Origin: JAQVIJ01 sp041287365
GTDB lineage: Bacteria > Desulfobacterota > Dissulfuribacteria > Dissulfuribacterales > DYLC01
Direction: 5' to 3'
Length of the DNA: 64,000 nt
Assembly (NCBI GenBank): GCA_041287365.1
Contig: JBEULL010000004.1
Coordinates: 186,001 to 250,000, forward strand
Shown here: positions 16,386 to 24,678 of the stretch, piece after piece
How positions within the stretch are numbered: position 1 is the first letter of the stretch
Layout: each line of letters opens with the position of its first letter
Notes under the pieces: model-generated
What the model was told of the DNA's origin: nothing
Databases searched by the model: none
What the model saw: only the letters and a program-made list of their open reading frames with translations
Translations under genes and position numbers: made by a program

Positions 16386-17714
16386 TCAATAAAATGCCTT
16401 GCATGCAGCCACTGATGCCAAAAAACCTGCCAGATCAGCCATGAGCGCGGCAGGAAGTGCATGGCGAGGCCGATAGACTCCCACTGCTCCGAAGTAGACC
16501 GCCAGTACATAGAAGGTTGTCTCTGTGGAGCCTTGAATGGTGGCTGCCAGAAATGCGGTAAAGCCATTGGGGTCTCGTGCAGTTATTTCGCTTACCAGTC
16601 CAAATGCCCCTGAACCGGACAGAGTGCGCAAAATGGCCACTGTGACGGCCTCTACTGGAATGCCAAGGCTGTTGGTGATGGGTGCTATGAGGGTTTGAAG
16701 CAGGTCAAATGCCCCGGAGGCTCGAAACATGGCCACTGCCACCAAAATCATCACCAAAAAGGGTAGAATGCGCACTGCTACATGAAAACCCTCCTTTGCT
16801 CCCTCTATGGCTGCCTCATAGACCGGCACTTTGTGTGCGTAGCCCAAGGCCAAGAGGCAGAGCATGAGGGCTGGTACGAACAGGTCTGTTAGAGACTGAG
16901 CGTTGGAGTGCAGCAGATTCCAGATGGCTGCGCAGACAAAGCAGGTTATGAGCAGGACTGGTACAAGATAGGATTTGTGAGTGGTAGTGAAGTCAAGTTG
17001 TGTTGGGCGAGTGGTCGTATCGTCGAGGGGCATATCAGGGCTGTTTTCTGATTCAGTTTTCATGGAGGGGTTGAAGTCCTTGGATAGCCGTTTTAGAAGA
17101 AATACAGTGGTCACGGCAGCAAGAGTGGAGCAAGAGGTGGCAAGGAGAGTGGGAATGAGTATGGCCGCTGGATTTTGGCTTCCTGCCGCGGCTCTAACGC
17201 TCATCATGCCCAGAGGCAAAAGTGTGATGCTGGAGGTGTTGATGGCCAGAAACATGCACATGGCATCGGTTGCCTCGCCTGGTCGAGCATTCAAGCGGTT
17301 CAAGGACTGCATGGCCTTGATTCCAAGGGGTGTGGCGGCGTTCCCCAGTCCAAGTATGTTGGCGGCCATGTTCATGGCCATCTCTGAAAGAGAAGGGTGG
17401 CCGGCTGGAATGTCTGGAAAGAGCTTGGTCATCAGGGGTTGCAGCTTCAGGGCGATGGTCTGCATGAGCCCTGCCTTTTCAGCTATGTGCATGAGCCCAA
17501 GCCAAAGGCTCATGGCGCCTATTAGCCCGATGGCCAGTTCCACGGCTGATTTGGCTGCATCAAAGGAGGCGCGTGTGATCTCAGCGGCCTTGCCGTAAAA
17601 GGTCGCTATCACAATGGCTGATACCATGAGCCCAAGCCAGATGCTGTTCATGGCTGCGGGTTTTTGAGGTTTGGCCGAGGGTTCAGCGTTTTTTCGTGTT
17701 TTTTGTGCGTCCAA
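16386..17714 (-). CDS. Nucleoside recognition (Gate) domain membrane protein, SpmA-SpmB fusion type
   Basis: The protein of about 442 residues has many membrane helices and two Gate-type halves. The first half resembles SpmA (SIWLGLMVSAIVIATFYGK; NMAANILGLGNAATPLG). The second resembles SpmB (VAVRILPFLVMILVAVAMFR; LSGSGAFGLVSEI; IQGSTETTFYVLAVYFG). A hydrophilic linker of about 60 residues joins them. In Bacillus the parts are separate spore-maturation proteins; fused forms are common in non-sporulating proteobacteria, where the role is unknown, so no spore function is implied. A TTG at 17714 preceded by AAAGGAC is the best start; a GTG at 17753 and an ATG at 17651 are alternatives. Its start region overlaps the flgM promoter on the other strand. 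Confidence 0.85.
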   Translation of the reverse strand: MDAQKTRKNAEPSAKPQKPAAMNSIWLGLMVSAIVIATFYGKAAEITRASFDAAKSAVELAIGLIGAMSLWLGLMHIAEKAGLMQTIALKLQPLMTKLFPDIPAGHPSLSEMAMNMAANILGLGNAATPLGIKAMQSLNRLNARPGEATDAMCMFLAINTSSITLLPLGMMSVRAAAGSQNPAAILIPTLLATSCSTLAAVTTVFLLKRLSKDFNPSMKTESENSPDMPLDDTTTRPTQLDFTTTHKSYLVPVLLITCFVCAAIWNLLHSNAQSLTDLFVPALMLCLLALGYAHKVPVYEAAIEGAKEGFHVAVRILPFLVMILVAVAMFRASGAFDLLQTLIAPITNSLGIPVEAVTVAILRTLSGSGAFGLVSEITARDPNGFTAFLAATIQGSTETTFYVLAVYFGAVGVYRPRHALPAALMADLAGFLASVAACKAFY

Positions 17715-17716
17715 AT

Positions 17717-17744
17717 TAAAGTCCTTTTGGTGTAGTGCCGATAA
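17717..17744 (+). promoter_or_regulatory. Sigma-28 (FliA) promoter of flgM
   Basis: TAAAGTCC (17717-17724), 12 bases, GCCGATAA (17737-17744) repeats the layout of the flagellin promoter with identical spacing and an identical -10 element. It faces flgM, leaving a leader of nearly 200 bases. It would make FlgM a sigma-28 target, giving the usual negative feedback on late flagellar genes. The stretch 17745-17943 otherwise holds only AT-rich leader. Confidence 0.85.
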
Positions 17745-17943
17745 AAAAAGCACATAAACCGGTTGGTACCTGGTATTGTATATAACTAAAAGAGATTTTT
17801 GATTTTTCGAGTTTGCTTCAAGCTCGTTTCATTGTCTTAATCTTACAGTATTTATAACGAAGGCGCTTTATTAAAAAATACCTATGGAATTTTCACCAAA
17901 AGATGTTATCATTCACTTGAAATCCCTTGAAAGGAGGTCAGAT

Positions 17944-18336
17944 ATGGCAATCCAATCTGTGTCAAAGGCCCCTCTGAATAGCTATATAAACAATCTTAAT
18001 GCCAATCGGCTTAATGCCAATCGGGCGCAGAGGCCCCAGAATATTGCAAACGATGTGGCCCAATCAGGGCAGACCGCTGGGAACAACACCTCTTCTGCAC
18101 CGGTTACGTCTTCACGCACCGCGGATCGAGTCGAGCTTTCCGCTCAGGCAAAGGCCCTGAGCGCTCAGCGCAACACAGGAAATGTCCGGAATAATGTTCA
18201 GGCCTCATCCTCTGACGCAGGCCGTGCCGCTTATGTTCAAGCCATCAAGCAGCAGGTCCAGAGCGGTACCTATACGGTGGACAATGCCAAGCTTGCCAAT
18301 GCCGTCATGAAAGATGTGCTCAACAATATGGGCTGA
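17944..18336 (+). CDS. flgM: Anti-sigma-28 factor FlgM
   Basis: The 130-residue protein binds sigma-28 (FliA) in the cytoplasm and is exported through the finished hook. It has the long flexible N-terminus, DRVELSAQAKALS near residue 68, and the C-terminal sigma-binding helices (YVQAIKQQVQSGTYTVDNAKLA in two parts, then VMKDVLNNMG). The ATG at 17944 follows AAAGGAGGTCA; an ATG 20 codons earlier has no such site. The N-terminus contains a duplicated LNANR unit. It is a single-gene unit bounded by a sigma-28 promoter and a strong terminator. No flgN-like gene follows. Confidence 0.92.
   Translation: MAIQSVSKAPLNSYINNLNANRLNANRAQRPQNIANDVAQSGQTAGNNTSSAPVTSSRTADRVELSAQAKALSAQRNTGNVRNNVQASSSDAGRAAYVQAIKQQVQSGTYTVDNAKLANAVMKDVLNNMG
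17995..18024 (+). repeat. Perfect 15-bp tandem duplication inside flgM
   Basis: CTTAATGCCAATCGG occurs twice without a gap (17995-18009 and 18010-18024), adding five residues (LNANR twice) to the flexible N-terminal export region of FlgM. The frame is kept, and the identity of the copies suggests a recent slippage event. Confidence 0.85.
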
Positions 18337-18356
18337 TGAGTTTTTGTTTGTATTTC

Positions 18357-18389
18357 AAAAGGGGCGCCTTGATAAGCGCCCTTTTTTTT
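18357..18389 (+). terminator. Rho-independent terminator after flgM
   Basis: GGGCGC (18362-18367) pairs with GCGCCC (18376-18381) around the loop CTTGATAA and is followed by eight T; flanking A-runs extend the stem. It lies 21 bases after the flgM stop and ends the transcript before the permease gene. Confidence 0.92.
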
Positions 18390-18412
18390 GTGCCTTGTGA
18401 GGATAAAACCAC

Positions 18413-19237
18413 ATGTGGTTTGAGCGATTCAAACAGAACAGACCTGCCCTTACAGGTCTTGCCATCGTATCATTTCTGTTCTTTGTGGCGGCCTTTGCCC
18501 CCTGGCTTGCCCCTTTCGACCCTCAAGCTATCGACACATGGAACATCCTTCAGCCGCCTTCTTCAACGCATATTTTTGGAACAGATTCTCTGGGCAGGGA
18601 CTGCCTGTCCCGAATGATTTACGGCGCCCGCATTTCTCTTCTGGTGGGCATCGTGGCTGTGGGTATCGCCACGGTCGTGGGCGCTGTGCTCGGGGCACTG
18701 GCCGGCTTTTATGGCGGCTGGATCGATGCCATGCTCATGCGTTTTGTGGATATAATGCTCTGTTTTCCTACCATATTTCTCATCATGGCGGTCATCGCCT
18801 TTCTGGAGCCATCCATCTGGAACATCATGGTCGTCATCGGCCTAACCGGCTGGATGGGGGTGGCCCGGCTGGTGCGGGCGGAATTTTTAAGCCTCAAGAC
18901 CAGGGATTTTGTGTTGGCGGCCCGAATCATAGGTGCATCCCATCTTCGGATCATCTTTTCCCATATCCTGCCCAATGCGGCTGCACCTGTTTTGGTGTCA
19001 GCCACCCTGGGCATCGGCTCAGCCATTCTGGTGGAAAGCGCCCTGAGTTTTTTGGGCATAGGTGTTCAGCCGCCTACCCCCAGCTGGGGGAATATGCTGA
19101 CAGAGGGGAAAGACAATCTGGAGATCGCATGGTGGCTGTCCTTTTTTCCGGGTATGGCTATTTTGATAACTGTGTTGGGATATAATCTGCTGGGTGAGGG
19201 GCTGCGGGATTCGTTGGATTCAAGGCAGCAGGAGTGA
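18413..19237 (+). CDS. ABC transporter inner-membrane permease, DppC/OppC type, without partner genes
   Basis: The 274-residue protein has the OppC N-terminal membrane anchor (ALTGLAIVSFLFFVAAF), HIFGTDSLGRDCLSR and the BPD_transp_1 core. The EAA loop that docks the ATPase is FVLAARIIGASHLRIIFSHI. Members import peptides or nickel together with a DppB-type permease, two ATPases and a binding protein. None of these is adjacent: a terminator and flgM precede it, and a repeat and a tRNA follow. Either partners are encoded elsewhere or this is a remnant of a larger locus. The start follows GAGG; no internal defects are seen. Confidence 0.9.
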   Translation: MWFERFKQNRPALTGLAIVSFLFFVAAFAPWLAPFDPQAIDTWNILQPPSSTHIFGTDSLGRDCLSRMIYGARISLLVGIVAVGIATVVGAVLGALAGFYGGWIDAMLMRFVDIMLCFPTIFLIMAVIAFLEPSIWNIMVVIGLTGWMGVARLVRAEFLSLKTRDFVLAARIIGASHLRIIFSHILPNAAAPVLVSATLGIGSAILVESALSFLGIGVQPPTPSWGNMLTEGKDNLEIAWWLSFFPGMAILITVLGYNLLGEGLRDSLDSRQQE

Positions 19238-19244
19238 GTTGATT

Positions 19245-19362
19245 TTTTATAACAGTCAACGTCTTCGTTCGTCTTTGGGTTGTATGACCTCCTAATGACT
19301 TTGAGAAAAATTTCGTACAGAAACACATTACTTAAGATATCCATTTTTACTTGACCGGATCA
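19245..19362 (-). repeat. Copy A of a diverged ~120-bp inverted repeat
   Basis: Read on the minus strand from 19362, this segment (starting TGATCCGGTCAAGTAAAAAT and ending GTTGACTGTTATAAAA) aligns with 24679-24798 on the plus strand at about 80 per cent identity with few gaps. The two copies point outward from the tRNA-Arg plus glutamate synthase block. Frames of copy A contain stops and a shift relative to copy B. No transposase or known family is recognised. It fills most of the gap between the permease gene and tRNA-Arg. Confidence 0.75.
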
Positions 19363-19372
19363 GTTTTCGCCC

Positions 19373-19401
19373 TTGATTTTGGGAGGGAAATGCTGTTTAT
19401 A
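19373..19401 (+). promoter_or_regulatory. Putative sigma-70 promoter for tRNA-Arg
   Basis: TTGATT (19373-19378), 17 bases, TTTATA (19396-19401) lie 16 bases before the tRNA 5-prime end. Spacing and position suit a tRNA promoter, though the -10 box departs from consensus. Confidence 0.45.
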
Positions 19402-19417
19402 TAGGAAAATTTTATGC

Positions 19418-19490
19418 GCCCTCGTAGCTCAGGGGATAGAGCACAGGATTCCTAATCCTGGTGTCGCAGGTTCGATTCCTGCCGGGGGCA
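19418..19490 (+). tRNA. tRNA-Arg (anticodon CCT)
   Basis: The sequence folds into a full cloverleaf. The acceptor stem GCCCTCG/CGGGGGC has one T-G pair, the anticodon stem CAGGA/TCCTG carries the loop TTCCTAA, and the T arm is GCAGG-TTCGATT-CCTGC. The anticodon CCT (19451-19453) reads AGG codons. The 3-prime CCA is not encoded. It precedes the glutamate synthase genes by 18 bases, so they may share a transcript. Confidence 0.97.
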
Positions 19491-19508
19491 ATCTTTTTGG
19501 AGGGAATC

Positions 19509-20651
19509 ATGTGTCGTTTAGCCCTTAAAACGGCCTCCATACCCTTTTCTCCACATGAAGTGCTTCAGGCAATGGAGTCCATGCGAGAAGGATATGACGG
19601 CAGCGGCCTCGGATTACTGCTGCGTGGCGTCAAATTCACTGATTTCAATTACTCTTTCACCGATCCCATCTTTTCCGGCATCGCCCACACCGAACAGGCC
19701 CTGCATCGCTTCAACAAGTTCATGGAAGAGAGGGGATTTTTACTCAAATACGACCATCAGTTTGCTATGGACTTGTCTCGCATAGAGGCCAAAGACAGGC
19801 ACAAGTATCTGGTCCGTGTGTATAAAATGCCTGATTCATGGTCCAGGCTGAGCCAGGAAGAACGGGAATATGAGCTGATGATGGTCCGTCTTGCCCTGCG
19901 TTATGACGGAGAGAAGCACGGTGGGGATTTCACGTCTTTTTCCTTTTGGCCTGATGTGGTCATGATAAAGGAGGTGGGTTGGCCGCTGGAGGTGGGTGCT
20001 GCCCTTGGATTGCAGGACGGCCGCATTCTGGCCCGCTTGGTCATGGCCCAGGGCAGGCAGAATACCAACTGGGGCATCAACCTCTATGCCTGTCATCCGT
20101 TTTTCATTCAGGGCATAGCCACAATGACCAACGGCGAGAATACCGCATTCGTGCCCATTCGTGACTGGCTCATGGGTAGGCGGTTTCCGGGTTATATAGG
20201 TTATCAGAGCGACAGCGAAGTCTTCACTCATATTTTGCATTATGTCATCAATCGGTTGAATCTGCCGCTCGAGGCGTATAAACATGTGATAACACCACTA
20301 AAAACTGATGAACTGGACCGTCATCCCCAAGGTGAGTTTCTCAAAGGACTGCGCAATGTCTGCCGCAGGCTTATAATCGACGGCCCCAATTGTGTGATTG
20401 GTTCCTTGCCAGATGAGACCTGTTTTATGGTCATGGACCACAAAAAGATGCGTCCAGGGGCCGTTGGCGGCAGGCCTGGTGTGTGGGCCATGGCATCTGA
20501 GCTCTGTGGAGTGGATGCAATGGTTCCGGACAGGGATCGTTCCTTGGATTTTCAGCCCATGCGAGAACACACGGTGGTGGTTTCTCCTGACAGAAAGGAC
20601 TACAAGATATGGTCGCAGTTTCATCAATTACCTCTTCCCCAAGCGATCTGA
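19509..20651 (+). CDS. Glutamate synthase, glutaminase domain protein (class II amidotransferase)
   Basis: The 380-residue protein corresponds to the N-terminal domain of GltB as a separate polypeptide. Cys2 right after the initiator Met (MCRLALK) is the expected N-terminal nucleophile that frees ammonia from glutamine. Supporting segments include TNWGINLYACHPFF, MTNGENTAFVPIRDW and SDSEVFTHILHYV, which match the Ntn-fold core. The ATG at 19509 follows GGAGGG, and only this start gives Cys2. It overlaps the next gene by 43 bases. The ammonia would be channelled to the FMN subunit encoded next, which forms glutamate from 2-oxoglutarate. Confidence 0.92.
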   Translation: MCRLALKTASIPFSPHEVLQAMESMREGYDGSGLGLLLRGVKFTDFNYSFTDPIFSGIAHTEQALHRFNKFMEERGFLLKYDHQFAMDLSRIEAKDRHKYLVRVYKMPDSWSRLSQEEREYELMMVRLALRYDGEKHGGDFTSFSFWPDVVMIKEVGWPLEVGAALGLQDGRILARLVMAQGRQNTNWGINLYACHPFFIQGIATMTNGENTAFVPIRDWLMGRRFPGYIGYQSDSEVFTHILHYVINRLNLPLEAYKHVITPLKTDELDRHPQGEFLKGLRNVCRRLIIDGPNCVIGSLPDETCFMVMDHKKMRPGAVGGRPGVWAMASELCGVDAMVPDRDRSLDFQPMREHTVVVSPDRKDYKIWSQFHQLPLPQAI

Positions 20652-22255
20652 CCTATGCAGACCTGCCCTGGCTCATAGAGCACAGGGAGGACAGGTGTGC
20701 GGTTTGTGGAAAATGTACGGCGGTCTGTCCAGTGCAGGCCATTCAGCTCACATACAGACGTCAGCGTATAGTCGGCCTCGGTATGTTGGGGAAGGGTAAA
20801 AATGACCCTTCAGTCAACTATCGGACTCTTTATGGCATCAAACAGAAGACCGATGTGGCCCATCGCTGCATCGGATGCGGCATGTGCTCCATGGTCTGCC
20901 CCAACGAGGCCATTCGGCCCATACCCAATCCCAACGATGCTCGTCTGCGATTTCACATGAATCAAGGTGGAGACGCCTGGAAGCGCGGTGGCCGCAGAAA
21001 CGATAGAGACAGCCTGCTGGACAAGATAATCTTTACACGCATCTCCATGCTCACCGACCCTGCCCTGGATGCAGGGCGGCATGAGTTTTTCATGAACACC
21101 ATTTTGGGCCGTATTCTGCCGCCTGAGGAGTTCATTCAAAAAAAGGCTAAGGGTGAGTGGATACCCCCGACTCGTGAGATATTCCCGTTCATCATAGGCT
21201 CCATGTCCTTCGGCGCCCTTTCGCCCAACATGTGGTTGGGTTTACTTCAGGGCGTGGCGTATCTCAACGAGGTGCTGAAGATACCCGTTGTCATGGCCAC
21301 CGGTGAGGGTGGTTGTCCGCCATGGGTGTTGAAGAGCCCGTTTTTGAAATACATCATTCTGCAGATCGCTTCTGGTTATTTCGGTTGGGACGAGATCGTT
21401 CGCGCTATTCCTGAAATGCAGTGTGATCCTGCCGCTATCGAGATCAAATACGGTCAGGGCGCCAAACCCGGTGATGGCGGGCTGCTCATGTGGTTCAAGG
21501 TGAGTAAGCTCATAGCCAGGCTGCGTGGTGTGCCGGAGGGTGTGGATCTGCCGTCTCCTCCCGTGCATCAGACCCTCTATTCCATTGAAGAAAGTGTCAT
21601 GAAGATGATTCAGACCATGTCCATGGCATGGGGTTTCAGGGTGCCGGTGTATCCTAAGATATCCGGCTCCACATCGGCCAAGGCTGTGTTGAACAATCTG
21701 GTGAGAAATCCCTATGCAGCAGGCATGTTGATAGACGGTATGGATGGTGGAACAGGCGCTGCGTATAACGTCAGCATGGATTCCATGGGGCATCCTATCG
21801 CCTCCAACATACGTGAATGTTATTTGGATTTGGTTGCGCAGGGCCGGGAGAACGAGATACCCCTTTTTGCTGCCGGCGGAATAGGTAAAAACGGCAATAT
21901 AGCCCAGAACGGCATGGCCCTTGTGATGCTCGGTGCAAGTGGTGTGCACATGGGCAAATACATTATGCAGGCAGCGGCCGGATGTCTTGGCAGTGAGCGA
22001 AACCGCTGCAATGTGTGCAACATAGGTCTGTGTCCCAAGGGAATCACCAGCCAGAATCCAAAACTTTACAGAAGACTCGATCCTGATCAGGTGGCCCAGC
22101 GTGTGGTGGAGGTCTTTACCTCCATTCGTACGGAGATGAAGAAGATCATGGCGCCATTGGGCCGTTCTCAAAGCCTGCCCATAGGTATGTCGGATGCAAT
22201 CGGCATCGGTGATGCTGCGGCAGCCGAGCGGCTCAAGATTCGCTATATCTGTTGA
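20609..22255 (+). CDS. Glutamate synthase FMN subunit with two N-terminal [4Fe-4S] domains
   Basis: The 548-residue protein has two ferredoxin-like motifs at the start (CAVCGKCTAVCP and CIGCGMCSMVCP, about residues 30 and 90). The FMN-binding barrel of glutamate synthase follows (IIGSMSFGALSP; EIKYGQGAKPGDGG; PKISGSTSAKAVLNN; DGMDGGTGAA). Near residue 468 CNVCNIGLCPKGI matches the loop that binds the [3Fe-4S] cluster. It makes glutamate from 2-oxoglutarate and ammonia, with electrons passed through the FeS domains. Such fusions are typical of archaeal and anaerobe-type enzymes. The ATG lies inside the end of the glutaminase gene; the stop is 14 bases before the next ATG. Confidence 0.93.
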   Translation: MVAVSSITSSPSDLTYADLPWLIEHREDRCAVCGKCTAVCPVQAIQLTYRRQRIVGLGMLGKGKNDPSVNYRTLYGIKQKTDVAHRCIGCGMCSMVCPNEAIRPIPNPNDARLRFHMNQGGDAWKRGGRRNDRDSLLDKIIFTRISMLTDPALDAGRHEFFMNTILGRILPPEEFIQKKAKGEWIPPTREIFPFIIGSMSFGALSPNMWLGLLQGVAYLNEVLKIPVVMATGEGGCPPWVLKSPFLKYIILQIASGYFGWDEIVRAIPEMQCDPAAIEIKYGQGAKPGDGGLLMWFKVSKLIARLRGVPEGVDLPSPPVHQTLYSIEESVMKMIQTMSMAWGFRVPVYPKISGSTSAKAVLNNLVRNPYAAGMLIDGMDGGTGAAYNVSMDSMGHPIASNIRECYLDLVAQGRENEIPLFAAGGIGKNGNIAQNGMALVMLGASGVHMGKYIMQAAAGCLGSERNRCNVCNIGLCPKGITSQNPKLYRRLDPDQVAQRVVEVFTSIRTEMKKIMAPLGRSQSLPIGMSDAIGIGDAAAAERLKIRYIC

Positions 22256-22269
22256 TGGAGAAAAACGCC

Positions 22270-24600
22270 ATGTCTGAAACAAACGATACGATTGTGATAA
22301 ATGGATTGAAGGAAAACGGCCAGCGCATCAGCTCACAGGAGTTCGAGCAGATGGTGCAGGCAGCGGCTGAAAGGTCGCATCATCTCTTACTGCACACATA
22401 CGGCCAGCACAATATCGGCGGCCGTCTTTTCAAGAAAGATGCCAGATACAGAATAGTTGTGAAGGGTCCAGTGGGTCAGAGGCTGGGCTGTATGGCCAGA
22501 CCTGGTGTCACCATCGTCAGTGAAGGTTCCGCTTCAAATGATGTGGGCTATTTGAACATCGGGGCGGATATCATAGTGAAGGGCGATGCTGGAGACGGTG
22601 TCTGTAATGCCATGGCTCAGGGCAGGGTGATGATAGGCGGCTCCATAGGTGCTCGTGGGCTGACTATGAGCAAATGGAATCCGGAATATGCCAGGCCTGA
22701 ACTCTGGGTGCTGGGGTCCGTCGGCGATATTTTCGCTGAGTTCAACTGCGGCGGAATAGGCGTGGTCTGCGGTATAAATCCCAAAACTCCTGAAAATGTC
22801 ATGGGATACCGCCCCTGTGTGGGTATGGTCGGCGGATGGATATTCTATCGCGGTAAGACGGACGGCAGTTTTTCCAAGGGAGATGTGAAGGATACGGTTC
22901 CCAATGACGAACAGTGGCAGTGGCTGTTGTCGCGGCTTCCGGAATTCCTGGAGGCCATAGGACAACCGGAGCATCTCGCATCTCTGTCCAAGAGAGGGGA
23001 GTGGCGCATGTTGATAGCGCTGACGCCTCAGGAAAAGACCCTGTTGAATCTGGGTTCTATGTCCATGCAGGATTTCAGGACCAAGGTGTGGGAGGCCGCC
23101 TTCAAAGGCGATCCATTGAGGGACCTCGCCCCTGGTCTGGACAGAAGTCCTATCGGTTTGATTGTCACAGGTGAGCTGAGGCGTCGTGTGCCTTATTGGG
23201 CGAATCGCGCAAATGCCGCTCCCTGCACATTCTATTGTCCGACGCACATTCCGACCGTGGATCGTCTGCGTCTCATTCGGGATGGGAAAATAGACGAGTC
23301 TTACGAATTGACACTGCGCTATACCCCATTTCCTGCATCTGTTTGCGGTGCTATCTGCCCTAATCTGTGTATGGAGCAGTGCTCGCGTCAGGACGTGGAT
23401 ACAAGCATCGACATCGCTATGCTCGGCAGGGCGGTTCTGGATGCCAAACTCCCACCGGTAAAACCGAATACAGGCAAGAAGGTGGCCATCATAGGCGGCG
23501 GGCCTGCCGGAATGAGTGCTGCATGGCAGTTGGCTCAGGAGGGCATCGAGGCGCATATTTACGAAAGGGAAGAGAAATTGGGTGGCAAGATCGAACAGGT
23601 CATTCCGTGGGAGCGTCTGTCCATAGCCATCTGGCAAAAGGAGATAGATCGTTTTCTTCAAATGCCCAACATCGTGTTGCACCTCGGCCATACGGTCACG
23701 AAAGAGGATTTAGAGCGATTTTTGAAGGAATATGAATATGTCATAGTTGCAGCGGGTGCGCATGAGCCAAGGCGTATTCCATTTCCGGGTTCCGAGCGAG
23801 TCATCACCGCCCTGGATTTTCTGAAATCTGTAAAGAGCGGCAAGCCCATGAAGATCGGAAAGCGCGTGGTGATCATCGGTGCTGGCAATGTGGGTTGTGA
23901 TGTGGCGTGTGAGGCGTATAGAAACGGCGCGGAGCAAGTGATTCTGGTGGATATTCAGAAGCCTCTGGCCTTCGGTAAGGAGCGCGAGGCCGCTGAAAAA
24001 CTGGGTGCCGTATTCCGGTGGCCTGTAAATACCAAAGAGGTGACCGAGGAGGGTCTGGTGCTGGCTGATGGCGAGGTGATTCCGGCAGATACCGTGATGA
24101 TCTCCATAGGAGATGTCCCGGCTCTGCCGTTTTTGCCGGACAGCATAGAGCGTTTCAGAGGCTGGATCAAGACGGATGAGGTGGGCAGGACCTCCGATTC
24201 AAAGATATTTGCAGTGGGTGACGTGGAAAGGCCGGGGTTGATCGCCCATGCCCTGGGTGCAGGTAAACGTACAGCCGAATGTATCGTAGCATTGTTGAAG
24301 GGGCAGGAGTATCAGCCGTTCAAACAACGGGTGATCGACAAAAAGGCCCTGACCACTGCACATTATTGCCCTACCTCGAGTAAGGGCATCAATGTAGCGG
24401 ATGAGGCCGACAGGTGTCTGAGCTGCGGTTCGTGCAGGGATTGTCATTTGTGTGAGACGATTTGCCCGGCCAAGGCTATTTCCAGAAAGACCCTGTCGGA
24501 TGGCGGCTATGAATATGTCTCGGATGACGAAAAGTGCATTGCCTGCGGTTTCTGCGCGGATACATGTCCGTGCGGAATTTGGGTGATGAAGACGGCATAA
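22270..24600 (+). CDS. Glutamate synthase GXGXG domain fused to GltD-like FAD oxidoreductase and C-terminal ferredoxin
   Basis: The 776-residue protein combines three modules. Residues of about 1-250 are the GXGXG beta-helix of GltB (GQHNIGGRLF, IVVKGPVGQRLG, GDAGDGVCNAMAQGRVMIGG). From about 310 a GltD-type FeS segment (CTFYCPTHIPT, VCGAICPNLCMEQCSR) leads to the FAD site (VAIIGGGPAGMSAAWQLAQEG) and the NAD(P) site (VVIIGAGNVGCDVACEA). The last 70 residues hold two cysteine motifs (CLSCGSCRDCHLCETICP and CIACGFCADTCPCG). It would feed NAD(P)H electrons to the FMN subunit. ATG 22270 is preferred over an ATG that overlaps the previous stop because GGAG precedes it. Confidence 0.92.
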   Translation: MSETNDTIVINGLKENGQRISSQEFEQMVQAAAERSHHLLLHTYGQHNIGGRLFKKDARYRIVVKGPVGQRLGCMARPGVTIVSEGSASNDVGYLNIGADIIVKGDAGDGVCNAMAQGRVMIGGSIGARGLTMSKWNPEYARPELWVLGSVGDIFAEFNCGGIGVVCGINPKTPENVMGYRPCVGMVGGWIFYRGKTDGSFSKGDVKDTVPNDEQWQWLLSRLPEFLEAIGQPEHLASLSKRGEWRMLIALTPQEKTLLNLGSMSMQDFRTKVWEAAFKGDPLRDLAPGLDRSPIGLIVTGELRRRVPYWANRANAAPCTFYCPTHIPTVDRLRLIRDGKIDESYELTLRYTPFPASVCGAICPNLCMEQCSRQDVDTSIDIAMLGRAVLDAKLPPVKPNTGKKVAIIGGGPAGMSAAWQLAQEGIEAHIYEREEKLGGKIEQVIPWERLSIAIWQKEIDRFLQMPNIVLHLGHTVTKEDLERFLKEYEYVIVAAGAHEPRRIPFPGSERVITALDFLKSVKSGKPMKIGKRVVIIGAGNVGCDVACEAYRNGAEQVILVDIQKPLAFGKEREAAEKLGAVFRWPVNTKEVTEEGLVLADGEVIPADTVMISIGDVPALPFLPDSIERFRGWIKTDEVGRTSDSKIFAVGDVERPGLIAHALGAGKRTAECIVALLKGQEYQPFKQRVIDKKALTTAHYCPTSSKGINVADEADRCLSCGSCRDCHLCETICPAKAISRKTLSDGGYEYVSDDEKCIACGFCADTCPCGIWVMKTA

Positions 24601-24626
24601 TTTTTCCCTTTTTGAGGTATTGATGT

Positions 24627-24650
24627 AGCGGGGGACTGTATTCCCCCGCT
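24627..24650 (+). terminator. GC-rich stem-loop after the glutamate synthase operon
   Basis: AGCGGGGG (24627-24634) pairs perfectly with CCCCCGCT (24643-24650) around an eight-base loop, 26 bases after the stop. No T-run follows, so it is an atypical terminator or a 3-prime protective hairpin. Confidence 0.55.
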
Positions 24651-24678
24651 CTGTGCGTCCCCCCCCCTCACAAAAAAA

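Noticed and set aside
17763..17780. Sigma-54-like TTGGTACC...TTGTA upstream of flgM
   Set aside because: The GG to G distance is one base too long and the -12 GC is missing; the sigma-28 promoter explains flgM better.
19418..19490. tRNA-Arg as an integration site of a genomic island
   Set aside because: No integrase and no second copy of the tRNA 3-prime end were seen; the flanking inverted repeats are not tRNA-derived.
21242..22282. Long open frame of 346 codons on the minus strand
   Set aside because: It is antisense to the glutamate synthase FMN gene, has no ribosome site and shows a His/Thr-rich composition typical of a shadow frame.
22534..23691. Open frame of 385 codons on the minus strand
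   Set aside because: Antisense shadow of the GXGXG-GltD fusion gene; no family resemblance.
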